Assembly: GCF_932526225.1 (NCBI RefSeq)
Contig: NC_064040.1
Location: 8,832,865-8,892,864 of the forward strand
DNA length: 60,000 bases
Source of the DNA: Nematostella vectensis
Taxonomy: Eukaryota > Cnidaria > Anthozoa > Actiniaria > Edwardsiidae
Direction of reading: 5' to 3'
A program made the translations under genes and the position numbers. Shown in pieces: positions 1 through 35,700 of this stretch. The notes under the pieces were generated by a model that ran no database searches, had not been told where the DNA came from, and was given only the letters and a program-made list of their open reading frames with translations. Numbering within the stretch: the stretch's first letter is position 1; the number at the start of each line of letters is the position of its first letter.

Positions 1-25487
<25,487 letters not shown>

Positions 25488-26284
25488 GTTTTAAGGATAA
25501 CAAATTTAGTCATGAAAATTGAATCAATTTTGTCGCTAATGATGGCGATGGTGATAATGATGACGTTGGTGATTTTTATGAATTATTAGTGTAATTTATT
25601 TATAATTCAAAATTGCAAAAATAATGTCAGCAAACGATATTAAAGACAGTTTTAATTTATTTATAGCTTTTCATTTATACATTAATTTATAGAGTATCCC
25701 ATCGGATGAGGCCGAATTCGTTAGTTCATTTTCGAATGACGTCTCGAAGTGTTTTACACTAGATTATTTCAAGTACACGCTCTACTCCAGTTATTTTTCT
25801 TAGAATATTGTACCGAGTTATTGAAAAATAGACGAGAATAAGGATATATGGATCCTTTTAGCGAGACAGTATATGATACACATCTATTTCAATAAATATT
25901 GTCAGTGTTAGCGGCAAATAGCGATTGGCAAATGGCTATTCCACAACCATGGGCTCTCATATTTGAACCAACTGCAGGAAAATATGGAGTAATCATACAA
26001 TAATCAATTTAAGGCTATTGATGTTTTTAGTTCTGGTATCGCTGGAGTCCAATTTTCATTTATAAACAGCTTTCAGTCTTTGAGCTGCCATATGCCATTC
26101 GCCGTTTGCACTTTATTTTAAAACTGATATTTTTTAATTAGGTGTATTTAGATCGCTGGTTATTGAACAATTGTAATTCTTCCTGGATGTCTTGTCTACT
26201 TTATGTAGAAGGTTGTAATTGTTTTTAGTGAATTTATTATAATTTTCAAATAAAAAATGTCTCAGCTTCTAATTATATCATACA
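25488..26284 (+). other. ABCC 3' UTR and downstream spacer
   Basis: AT-rich, with a continuing GATGAT-like stretch to ~25570. The likely cleavage region is after AATAAA at 25891. No gene. Confidence 0.6.
25891..25896 (+). terminator. Candidate polyadenylation signal AATAAA of the ABCC gene
   Basis: The first AATAAA I see downstream of the stop codon, about 400 bp into the 3' UTR. A second lies at 26249. Chosen by sequence alone. Confidence 0.5.
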
Positions 26285-26290
26285 AAAAAC

Positions 26291-26377
26291 GATCACTTCG
26301 TGACGATCGAAAAAGTAGAAAAAAAATACATTTTGACATCATGTTTTTTGTACTTTTATGATCGTCACAAAGTGATC
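26291..26377. mobile_element. Small foldback element
   Basis: GATCACTTCGTGACGATCGA and the complementary ATCGTCACAAAGTGATC enclose further inverted AAAAGTA-AAAAAA / TTTTTTGTACTTTT sequence. This is a near-complete hairpin. Confidence 0.75.
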
Positions 26378-26551
26378 AAAGTGATTTTTTTTTTATTTGC
26401 GCAAATCGTTTTGCTGTCCTGTCTCATGATCCTTCTCGAATCCTCGTATTCAACGTAATCCCGTTGAACATCCACGGCTGATTAGTCTATAATGTTAGCA
26501 GTAAATCGAAACTCCTGTACGCGCATCGGTGCATATATAAGCGGACAGGGG

Positions 26552-27103
26552 TCGTAGCTAGGGGCGGCTGAAAGGAGGGGGAGGGGGTAGCTATCGTCGG
26601 GAGAAAGGGGGGTAGCTAGGGGCGGGTGAAGAGAGGGGGAGGGGGTAGCTATCGTTGGGAGAAAGGGGTGTAGCTAGGGGCGGGTGAAGAGAGGGGGAGG
26701 GGGTAGCTATCGTCGGGAGAAAGGGGTGTAGCTAGGGGCGGGTGAAGAGAGGGGGAGGGGGTAGCTATCGTCGGGAGGAAGGGGTGTAGTTAGGGGCGGG
26801 TGAAGAGAGGGGGAGGGGGTAGCTATCGTCGGGAGAAAGGGGTGTAGCTAGGGGCGGGTGAAGAGAGGGGGAGGGGGTAGCTATCGCCGGGAGAAAGGGG
26901 TGTAGCTAGGGGCGGGTGAAGAGAGGGGGAGGGGGTAGCTATCGTCGGGAGAAAGGGGTGTAGCTAGGGGCGGGTGAAGAGAGGGGGAGGGGGTAGCTAT
27001 CGTCGGGAGAAAGGGGTGTAGCTAGGGGCGGGTGAAGAGAGGGGGAGGGGGTAGCTATCTTCGGGAGAAAGGCTTGTAGCTAGGGGCAGGTGCAGGGGGG
27101 GGA
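26552..27103 (+). repeat. 58-bp G-rich minisatellite (~9.5 copies)
   Basis: The unit GTAGCTAGGGGCGGGTGAAG then AGAGGGGGAGGGGGTAGCTA then TCGTCGGGAGAAAGGGGT is highly homogeneous. It is G-rich on the plus strand with many GGGG runs. Confidence 0.96.
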
Positions 27104-27942
27104 GCGTAGCCATGGATCGCGGACTCAGTTAAACTAGGTTCGCAGTAGCTTACGATCTTTCCCTCAATCCAAGACGCAACTTTTCCATATTAGCTGCAAG
27201 TCCTAGCTAAACCGAAATATAAGAATTTGGTGGACGAAAATCAACTATGTGAAATATGTTAAACGCTAATTCACAACAGTAAAAAGACCAGGACTACATT
27301 TTGGAGTAAAATGCATCTTACTACGGACATTGCACGGAATTTAGTGACCCTTTTACCTTAACCGAATTCGTAGGTTTCGATTTAGCATTTTAGCCAATGA
27401 TTGTAGATTAGTCCCATTGACCGAGTTATCCTCTCAAACTATCCTACAACAGCCATTGTTAAAGTTATAAGTTTTTCTAAAGCTAGCTACCAACAAGGAG
27501 AAATGGAACATTAACGGTACAGAGGGGGGAATAGTCTGCTTAGCAGCTGCTTTTAGGGGAAGGGTGATTCAAAAATTAAGATACGAGTCCAGCGCTTTGT
27601 TTCTTTATTTCCTCTATGTGGCTCGTCCACAGAGATTGGTAATTCAACCTTCTGCCCACTGTGATTGCTTCTTGTATTTTCTTGATGAAAAAAGAATGTT
27701 CATGATTGCTCCTTGGTTCTCTTGATAAAAGAACTTTCATTTGCATGATAGAAGAATTTGTACAGTACATCTAATAGATTTAGTAACCTAGATGTCAGAA
27801 GCCAGGTCCCCTGCTATGATGCTGTATAATTCCACTTTTTGGCAAATTTGACAGTATTGCAGAATTCTAGTAAAAGGGTTACCTTCTATATTTTTTTACA
27901 TTGTTGTCTTTTTGATGTGAAAATGGTTGTAATCATGATATA

Positions 27943-28093
27943 CAGGCATGTACCCAGGATTGGCTGAGGGGGGGATGTGCAATCATAGGTATCGGTATAT
28001 TGAAAAAGGATAATTAAAAATAAGAAATCACCTATTTTTTGTGGCCAAATGGGGTGACCATGTATTCTGTGCACCCTTCTGTGTACTCCCCTG
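27943..28093 (+). mobile_element. MITE family A, copy 2
   Basis: Starts CAGGCATGTACCCAGGATTG and ends TGTGTACTCCCCTG; the middle is the family body with GGTATCGGTATATTGAAAAA and GTGGCCAAATGGGGTG. Confidence 0.8.
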
Positions 28094-28289
28094 ATACACG
28101 TGCAAGAGAAAGCTCATGAGTGAAGCATATGAGAATTTCTCAGTTTGCAGGATTGGTCAATACCTCAGTGCCAAGTTACACATCTTGGGGCTTCTTTTGA
28201 TGGAATTATCATGATCCTGTCTGGTAGAAGATGATGATGGTGACATAAAACTGAGTAGGGATCATGTCTACTTCTACCAAAATCCAAGC

Positions 28290-28802
28290 TCAGCTACTTA
28301 TTGCAGAGATGAGTTTTGCAATATTGTTGGAACAAAACAATATATATAATATAATGTAATAATGCAATATTCTGTAAGAACAGTATTGTTCCTTGACTAA
28401 TATTTCTTTTAGAAACTGCATATTACCATGGCAAGTATATGTATAAAGCCAAATATCAATGCACTTTAAAATCAAATGTGATAGTGTTATTCCAGAGCAC
28501 CTATTCAATTTGTCCATTATCAACAAAGCATTCAAGAGCTGTATACTAGCCATGATGTACATAGAGATTAGAAATAAGATATAGTAAATAAGCATCAAAA
28601 AACCATATGATTTACATATGTTAAGTGTGTATAAAACTTGTCTGTTGGGACAAACCCTGTAAGATTTGTACAGGGCACAACAAATAATGGCTGCGACTCC
28701 AGATCCAAATGCAATTTGGAAATCCATGGGCAGTATTGGTCTTGGCATATCCCTTTGAGGCCACTCAATGAGAAATTGCATATTTTTATGCATCACATTC
28801 AA
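28290..28802 (-). CDS. Unassigned ORF; N-terminal part may be a first exon with a membrane anchor
   Basis: 170 codons on the minus strand. Only the first ~50 look coding: after MNVMHKNMQFLIEWPQRDMP comes MDFQIAFGSGVAAIICCALY, a single TM-like helix followed by KSYR. The rest is AT-driven hydrophobic sequence, more like intron; AGG/GTTTGT just after KSYR is a possible donor. The short N-terminal TM plus LYxxYR pattern reminds me of mitochondrial E3 ligase MUL1, but I could not find its later exons (RING, BAM domain) in the downstream sequence, so no name is given. It lies next to a CpG/NRF1-like promoter. Confidence 0.25.
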   Translation of the reverse strand: MNVMHKNMQFLIEWPQRDMPRPILPMDFQIAFGSGVAAIICCALYKSYRVCPNRQVLYTLNICKSYGFLMLIYYILFLISMYIMASIQLLNALLIMDKLNRCSGITLSHLILKCIDIWLYTYTCHGNMQFLKEILVKEQYCSYRILHYYIILYILFCSNNIAKLISAISS

Positions 28803-28837
28803 GCCTCATATGCTAAATTCAGTTCACTGTGACGCTT

Positions 28838-28990
28838 AGGAGAGTTTAAACGAAGTCGCATTAGGAGTAGTAATTGCTCGGAGCGAGCACAGCGAGCGGA
28901 GAGCAAGTCTAATTTTGTAGTCGATCGTCTTTTTAGTGTGGGTTCCCTGTGTTACATTACGGCGCATGCGCACCAGTTTAGTAGAGTCGA
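28838..28990. promoter_or_regulatory. Candidate bidirectional promoter with NRF1 palindrome
   Basis: GCGCATGCGC at 28962-28971 is the core of the NRF1 motif, typical of TATA-less housekeeping promoters. Nearby GGAGCGAGCACAGCGAGCGG is CpG-rich against an AT-rich background. It is placed between a minus-strand ORF and possible plus-strand exons. Confidence 0.45.
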
Positions 28991-29167
28991 TGCTCCAAAA
29001 ATCGCTTTTGGTTGTTCGGACTCCGCGTCACGTGATCTTCTCATTCTTGGCGAGGTTCTTTTGGCAAGTTCAAGCTATAAATTGTCTAAATTACCTTCGT
29101 ATAAGTTCCCGCGGCTTTCAAGGCGATTTTTCACTGGTGTGGGATCATTTTCACTGCAGTTTTCTAG

Positions 29168-29358
29168 AGTTACAGAGCGAATTTAGCATGGATATCCATC
29201 GATGGGGACTGGCGATGCTGTCAACAAAAACACGAGACGTTTGGCGTTGCCAAATATTCCCAGAAATTTGTGGCTGCCTGTGGTCAAGTCTCCTCCGATC
29301 TGGAGTTTTTATTTGCCCGAGTGATTGTCGAACTAACCCAACGCCTATCAAGGCGGGT
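29168..29358 (+). CDS. Possible internal exon of an unidentified plus-strand gene
   Basis: After TTTTCTAG a frame stays open, reading in part KHETFGVAKYSQKFVAACGQ then VSSDLEFLFARVIVELTQRL. The residue mix is amphipathic and non-repetitive, unlike the AT-rich surroundings. It ends at SRR near a CGG/GTATAC donor. The stretch AACCCAACGCC...GGCGGGTA at the end is imperfectly repeated at about 29375 and 29582, echoing the boundary duplications seen in the other genes. No family is recognised. Confidence 0.25.
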
Positions 29359-29610
29359 ATACAAATCAACCCAATGCCTATTTACGGCGGGTAGTAAAAT
29401 CAACCCAATGCTTAAGGACTGGTGGCGTATGGGATTTAATTATTAGTCCAAACCCCAATGCCTGATGGCTGTATTGCTTTGGGTAAAGAAAAAGCCTACA
29501 AAATTATACAATGCTATACAAATGCTGTTCAATGCTATTTAAATGCCATTCAATGCTATACAAACCTGAAAATCAGCTGACCCAATGCCTAACATGGCGG
29601 GAATATAATA
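29336..29610 (+). repeat. Imperfect dispersed/tandem repeats of AACCCAATGCCTA-GGCGGG
   Basis: Copies at about 29336, 29370, 29402 and 29580, plus AATGCTATACAAATGCTGTT-like repeats at 29510-29570. Confidence 0.6.
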
Positions 29611-29775
29611 TTGAGCCCAAGATGGGTGGAGATTTGTTAAAAAGGGCCAGTGAACCTCATTACAAATTGCCAATTATTGACACCTCGAGACACCAGTGAA
29701 ATCACAACTTTGAAAGCTGCTGTGACCTCAGACTCATGTATTTGTCTGCCTAATTGTTATGTTCAGGATGCTCAA

Positions 29776-29929
29776 ATAAATACTTGCATGCAAAGTTAAT
29801 ACAGGAGTTCTGACAGAACTGAAACTAATGCAGAATGAAACTAATGCAATCTTTAAGAAAAAAAAAGTTGAGAAAAAGACTGAAAGTGCTACTGAAAAGA
29901 GCTGCTCTCAATTCATCGAAATTGAATGA
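29776..29929 (+). CDS. Possible terminal exon, Lys/Glu-rich, unidentified
   Basis: A frame ending TGA at 29929 reads TELKLMQNETNAIFKKKKVE then KKTESATEKSCSQFIEIE. ACAG acceptor-like sites lie at its 5' side. It could be the last exon of the same hypothetical gene as the segment at 29168-29358; this is speculative. Confidence 0.15.
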
Positions 29930-30009
29930 TCTTGCAAACAACTACAAAAATCATTTTCTTGTTTTTGAAAAAAAAAGTGGTAGTTTTTTCAACCAATTTT
30001 ATTTTCTGG

Positions 30010-32640
30010 CTAAAACAATAAACTCATGTATTCGTAGAACAAACTTTTAATACTCTTACAGAAGTAATATACCCGTAGTAATGGCGATCGATCCAGCTTT
30101 AATGCTAGAAAAACAGGCTCTGAATTTCCAAATTGAAGAAGGCATGGATTGCAAAAGCTGTAGCAAGGAATGTGTTTTACCCTTTTCAACGATACGCTAT
30201 ATAATAAAATAATTGGGAAGAGGGGATGGGAAAAAACGTACCGCTGGTGGTCGACTCGTTTGTCGTAACAAACGCATAGGGACAGCTCGCTGGAGGTGCC
30301 AAAACAATTCAAACACAACCAGTAGAGGAAAGAAATGCGTAGTTTATTAAACACTAACAAGGAATTACACAATACTCATTACACAATCTCCGAGCACTTC
30401 ACTATCTTGAAGATACTTCTAGTATTAGCTGCTAGAACTTCCCCAAACAGGTGCATAGCCAGGATTTTTAGTGTTGGAGGGGGGGGGGGGGGGGGGGGTT
30501 GGGTGTCTATCAATAAAGTGTAAACAATTTCTCTTGGGTATGGCTTCCTAGCTCGCAGTGTTTCTCAAGTTTATCTCAACGGTCTTTTCTCTCACGAAAA
30601 ACTCTTATCACAATTCTCACGGGAAAATCTTATCACAATTCACTATTTTGAGTTCCTAATCCATTGGACAAAGTGTCATCACCAGTCATGTCTGTCTGGA
30701 AGGATACCTTTGTAACCATGGAGAAGCCCATGCTCTGTCAAAGTGAGTGAATTTCAATGTATGAGTAAATTACAAAAACGTGATCATTTCGGTATATAAA
30801 AGGGAAATAATGTAAACAACTTTTTCTTACTTCATCGACATAATGTTCAACACCCGGATATGTTTGTAGTATCATTCTGACTTATAGCTTTCTGACAGTA
30901 TAAAAATACAATTCGTTGCGGGCTTCAAACTCGCTGTACTGACATTCGAAATAAAGGGAGACTTAAACACAGTATTAAAAGGTCTATAGTTTTAAATTTT
31001 AACAATAAAGTATTTTTTTTCGCTAACATAGCTATCTTAATTCCCCCCATACATTCCTTTACACTGACAGTGGCCTTGAGCTAAGTGTGACAAAACGGGA
31101 ATATAAAATTTCACAGCGTATTTACACATTTCAGAATTACTTACAACATCAAGGACGACATTGGGATGGTTTTCATACCTTTCAAATACTAATTACTGGA
31201 AACTCTTGCGATTTTCGACTCGGCTCCTTTTCATTTGGAGAGACGAATTTCGCAGCTTTTCACGCCGTTGTTCTGTAAATTCTTTCGCCTTTTCGCAAAA
31301 CCCTGAAGAAACCTTCCTCTTTTTGGATAGATTGATTTGTTTACTCAAAAACAGCGAATATAAAAGACATTTTAACAGGTGCACGGCACTTGCACGAAAT
31401 GTAGACAACCACCTTCGCGTGTCTGTTTTGACCACCACTTCAACTTTGGCATATCTAATGAGGCAGATGTGACGTCATTTGCAACCCAAGAATCAGCTAC
31501 TTTGACGTTGGTCGCACGCGGGAGTGACATCTTAAAAAATATTATAATCTAGGCCATGGTTTGAACCTGCGTTGGTTGAAAATGAAAAAAAAGACCATAC
31601 ATCCAGACGTGGTGCTGATTCACCGGGCAGCTAAGCTTTACGGCTAGGCTGGAGATTTCGGCCCCAACACCGCTATCTAGCAACTGCACACACCGAGGCA
31701 CCCGCGCATTAATAGGGAGGAAATAACCAGGTTCCTAACTACTTACTAACCGAGTTTGAGGTCATGCCGGGAAATATCAAACTGAGGCTTTGGCGTATCG
31801 ACCGAGGCTTTGCGAGGTGGAAAAAATTCAACAAACAGAAGATTGTGAATTTTTTTTTTCGTAGGGCCATACGTAATTCCGTAATGCCCTCAGATACGGG
31901 CAACACGGGAATGTCACGACTACCAATTAGCCAATCACAGCGCGCGTACTATCGTAGCCATATAATAATAGCCCTTAAACCTAAGTCTTATAAGGTTACG
32001 CCACACACAGCTCGCTGTGACGTAGAGTGAAAAATATTGAGGTCTATTTGGGCGCCTAGAGTCTCTTGGGAAATCACTTCGTCGCTACTACTATAAAACG
32101 CACGGGCAAATGGCATTCTAAATCAACAATGATAATGTGTTGTTAAAACGGCAAATAGAACGTTTTGAAGGTTTTTATTCTTTCTTTTTTCTTTTTTTAC
32201 GAGAACGATACGGTTTGTCTAATAGGAGTCGCAGTATGATCGTAGTAAAGACGAATTCCAAATTTATCTTCCTGTAAGTTTACGTGGAAAATCTCTAATA
32301 ACACAAGTTCTAGGGCGACAAAAAGTGAATAAATGGTTAAAGCACACTTCCAAATATGGTATGCAGCGTCCTAATAAGGAATAGGGGACTAGCGCTAAGA
32401 GGTCACGTGACCTTTCTGGGTGGCAAATTCAAAACAAAATAATTAAACAAAAAAGATCAGAAATGACTGCGCCCGTCACACTAGAGAACGACGAAAAAAT
32501 AAAATCTTTAAATGAAAATAAATCCTTTAAAAAAAAAGAATTCTGGCTTCTTACGTAAGCGCTGAATAAGTTGCTTCAGGGGCCCTGGTTGCATTTTGCT
32601 GCTTATATCTTGCCGCCAAAAGCCAAGCGCGCTTGTTTGC
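30010..32640 (+). other. Intergenic spacer, no gene supported
   Basis: Short ORFs (for example around 31161-31472 on both strands) lack recognisable domains. AT-rich with scattered CpG patches near 31560-31720 and 32040. Confidence 0.5.
30450..30499 (+). repeat. Fragment of MITE family B with G homopolymer
   Basis: AGGTGCATAGCCAGGATTTT followed by a run of about 20 G. The start matches the element at 59169-59324. Confidence 0.55.
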
Positions 32641-32650
32641 CACCAAAACA

Positions 32651-32764
32651 GCCCCCCCCCCCCCCCCCCCCCCCTCCCCTTGGCGGCCAAAAAGTTTTAT
32701 TAAGGAATCTTCAAATACTATGCTTTTTTCATACGATATTTTGACTATGCACCCTGCTCGCCTG
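32651..32764 (-). mobile_element. MITE family A, copy 3 (poly-C interrupted)
   Basis: After a run of ~24 C comes TTGGCGGCCAAAAAGTTTTA, TTAAGGAATCTTCAAATACT, TTTTTCATACGATATTTTGA and CTATGCACCCTGC, the minus-orientation body of the family. Confidence 0.75.
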
Positions 32765-35700
32765 GAGAATGATTGGTGATATCCCAGCCTCCCTCCCTTC
32801 TCCCCCCCCCCCCCCCCCACTTGGTGGCTATGTCAGCACTCACGGATGCACAGTGGTGCAGTTATCAGTAAGCGAACCCACAAAGAGTTTTCCTCACAAA
32901 GATTGCATTGCTCAAAATGTCTTTTCAAAAAAAAAGTTAGCTGCTACGTAGGATGCAACGTAGGATGCTACGTTGTAGCATCCTACCCATGTAACTCTGT
33001 TTGACACTAATAGAATATCATATTTCAAGTATATTTTCCTCCTGTCATACGATAGTATCTAAAAAACGTCAAGTGCAAACAGCAAATGGCCGTTCTACCA
33101 TTGAAAGGAGCCATGAATACGGTTTCCAAATTCAGAGATCCCGATGAGTGTGCAACCACAAAACAGGCTTTTAAGGATGAAAAGGTAGTTTGTAGATAGA
33201 TATGACCATAATTCTCACATATGATTTGTGCCCATTAGCGTGTTTTGGTCGTAGAACCGCTATTCGACATTTGCCATGAACTTTTTTTTAACTTGGTGTA
33301 CATTTTATGCATTTCATCAACAATAACAGAAAAAATAAAAACTCTTTAAGAAAAATGATAATCCTAATAAAAATCATAACTCAAGAAAAACGTGTCAAGA
33401 AAAACGTGATACACTCCCTGAAACTCACTTACTGATATTCGATTAGCCTTTATTGTTTAGTGTTATACGAGATAATAAATGGACGTCACATTTCCTGTAA
33501 ACAAAGGCTGAATTCCTTGTGTTAAAACTCCACGTACAACGGAAGACCGGATTTAGATAGAGAATCAAGGAATACAAATGCGCCTTTCGAATGGCTGTAA
33601 TGAATAACGTACTTTTGGCATTTCAAATACAGCAGTTAACCGGATGCAGTAAAAAACAAAACCCTTGTTTTTTCTTTTGTATTCTTTTTTTTATGTTTTT
33701 TCTTTCACTAAGTTTTGATTCAGAAGCTTCCCACATCTTAAAAGAATAAAAAATCAGGTAGAAACTAGAAAACCTTGAGCAGCCATTCAGACAGGGGCGG
33801 AGCAGAGGGGGGGGGGGGGGGGGGGGGGAAGGGGAGCTTAAAAACGGGGAGCTAAAAGCGGTCCGCAATCCCCCCTTCTAAATCCAGTATTTTCAGATAA
33901 TCTTCTGATAACTTGCGAGTTAAACAATCTGGACGTTTTTCATTTTCTCTTATTTCATTGCCTCAAATTTCCAATCATTTTTACCTATTGTGTTTACACA
34001 AATTTTCGCATCAATCTTGAGCCATTACCTTACACTATAAGTTTGTTTGTTATTTTACTAGTTGGGAACAATAAGGGTTAGCGTTATTGGAGGTCCGATA
34101 CCTGTGTGACGCCACATTAGTCAATCTTGATACTACAGACACTGCATGATGGTCATACTTTTGGGTGGAAAGAGAAATCTTAGAAATTGATATCAAACTC
34201 AGTTAAGTAAACACGAAGGCCTGATTGCTAGACGCCGTTTATCAGTCTGTGCTTTAGAATAAATATTTACAGCCATAGACACTATCCCACATATTTTTAT
34301 ATTTAAAACCTGCCAAACAGGAAGACCGAAAATCAGATAATAGCTTTCTTATTCATTTGTAATTGCATTCGCTTGGCTACGTTGGTTGTCTCCTAGGAAC
34401 AAGTCTTAAGGATTTAGGATATTTAATCAAGGTTTTTGAAAGGTCTGTCTGATTTCAAGGACAGTGTGAAAAAGAATACGTCGCAGCCTTGTTTAATTTC
34501 TTGGATTTAGAAAAATCACACAGTAGTGGTAAGCGGGAAAAAGCACAAATAGGCTCTAATTCGTCGGGCTGTTGAAAGCATAGAGTACAATAGTAAGTGG
34601 AATTTATGAAATTCATTTATGAATGTGTTTTTTTCGGGGAATCACGATTATTTCTTCATATTTAGATAAGTTTCTTAGGGATTTAGTAATTGTTGCTATA
34701 AAACCGACACGTTAGGACCCGCATTTCAAAGCTGACGTTTTGGATGTGAGGAGTAAAAAATGAGTGGTAATAGTGTGTTGATAATAGCTATCTTACTTGC
34801 TAGAATAGCTACTTTTCTAGGTACTACAGCATTTAAAACATCAAACAAGAGGATTACTGGAACTTTACCAGTACTCGAATACCAGTCTAATCCAATAATT
34901 TTCACATCATGATTTGAAAAAGATCTACTTATAAACTTAGCATTAATATCGTAAAAGAAGATAAAAAGCTATATTGTTTATCCAGCGAAGCCATACTAAA
35001 AAATTCTTAATTTTGTTTATTGATTATTTGTATGTGTTATTATTATGGATAAAAGGTAAGCACATTTCATTATCTGAAATCCTAAATCTTTATGTTTTTA
35101 CGAAAAAGACAACCTTCGGAATGGCAAATATAGATATACTGAATCAGAGAGGAATAACGGCATTGATTTTGAGGTCGTGACGAGAGGTAGGGGTTTGGTA
35201 TCATTTTGTCTCTTATCGGCCTGTCTTGAATCCGAATGAACCCTTAAGTGTGCCTAGAGTTAGGCCTTGTTGTCGCTCGAGAAAGGGACTGCTTAGATTT
35301 AGAGTTGAATTAAAGAACATGGCGTGTTGCGACCATACGCTAATAACCCGATACCTGTTGTTTCTTTATGATTTATGGTCTTGACGACAGAGCAAAAAAA
35401 AGTTTTCCCAAAATAAGGTCTGGTTGACTTCGGTAAGCTTGAATTTTTTGTTCCTTATGTTATGTAAACCAACATATCAAATAGTGTTTTTTCCTAATGG
35501 ATTCGTCTTCGAGATATGAGGCTTGAAGTACAATTTTCAAATATTTAGAAGTCGGGCTCTAATCAGAAATTAAGCCAACTTTGCTCGCTTATATCTAAAT
35601 TTCATATCTTCAAAATTTCTTTAAAATTTGGAATTAAGCTTTCGGTCAGAGGAACTCCTTGTATGCGGAATCTTGAGCTTATAATATATGGAAAATTGGA

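Noticed and set aside
28290-28640. C-terminal two-thirds of the 170-codon minus-strand ORF as a multi-pass membrane protein
   Set aside because: The hydrophobicity follows from very AT-rich codons (I, Y, L, K); composition matches surrounding non-coding DNA.
30010-31472. Several 80-120-codon ORFs on both strands
   Set aside because: No recognisable domain, no good start or splice context, and overlapping open frames on both strands.
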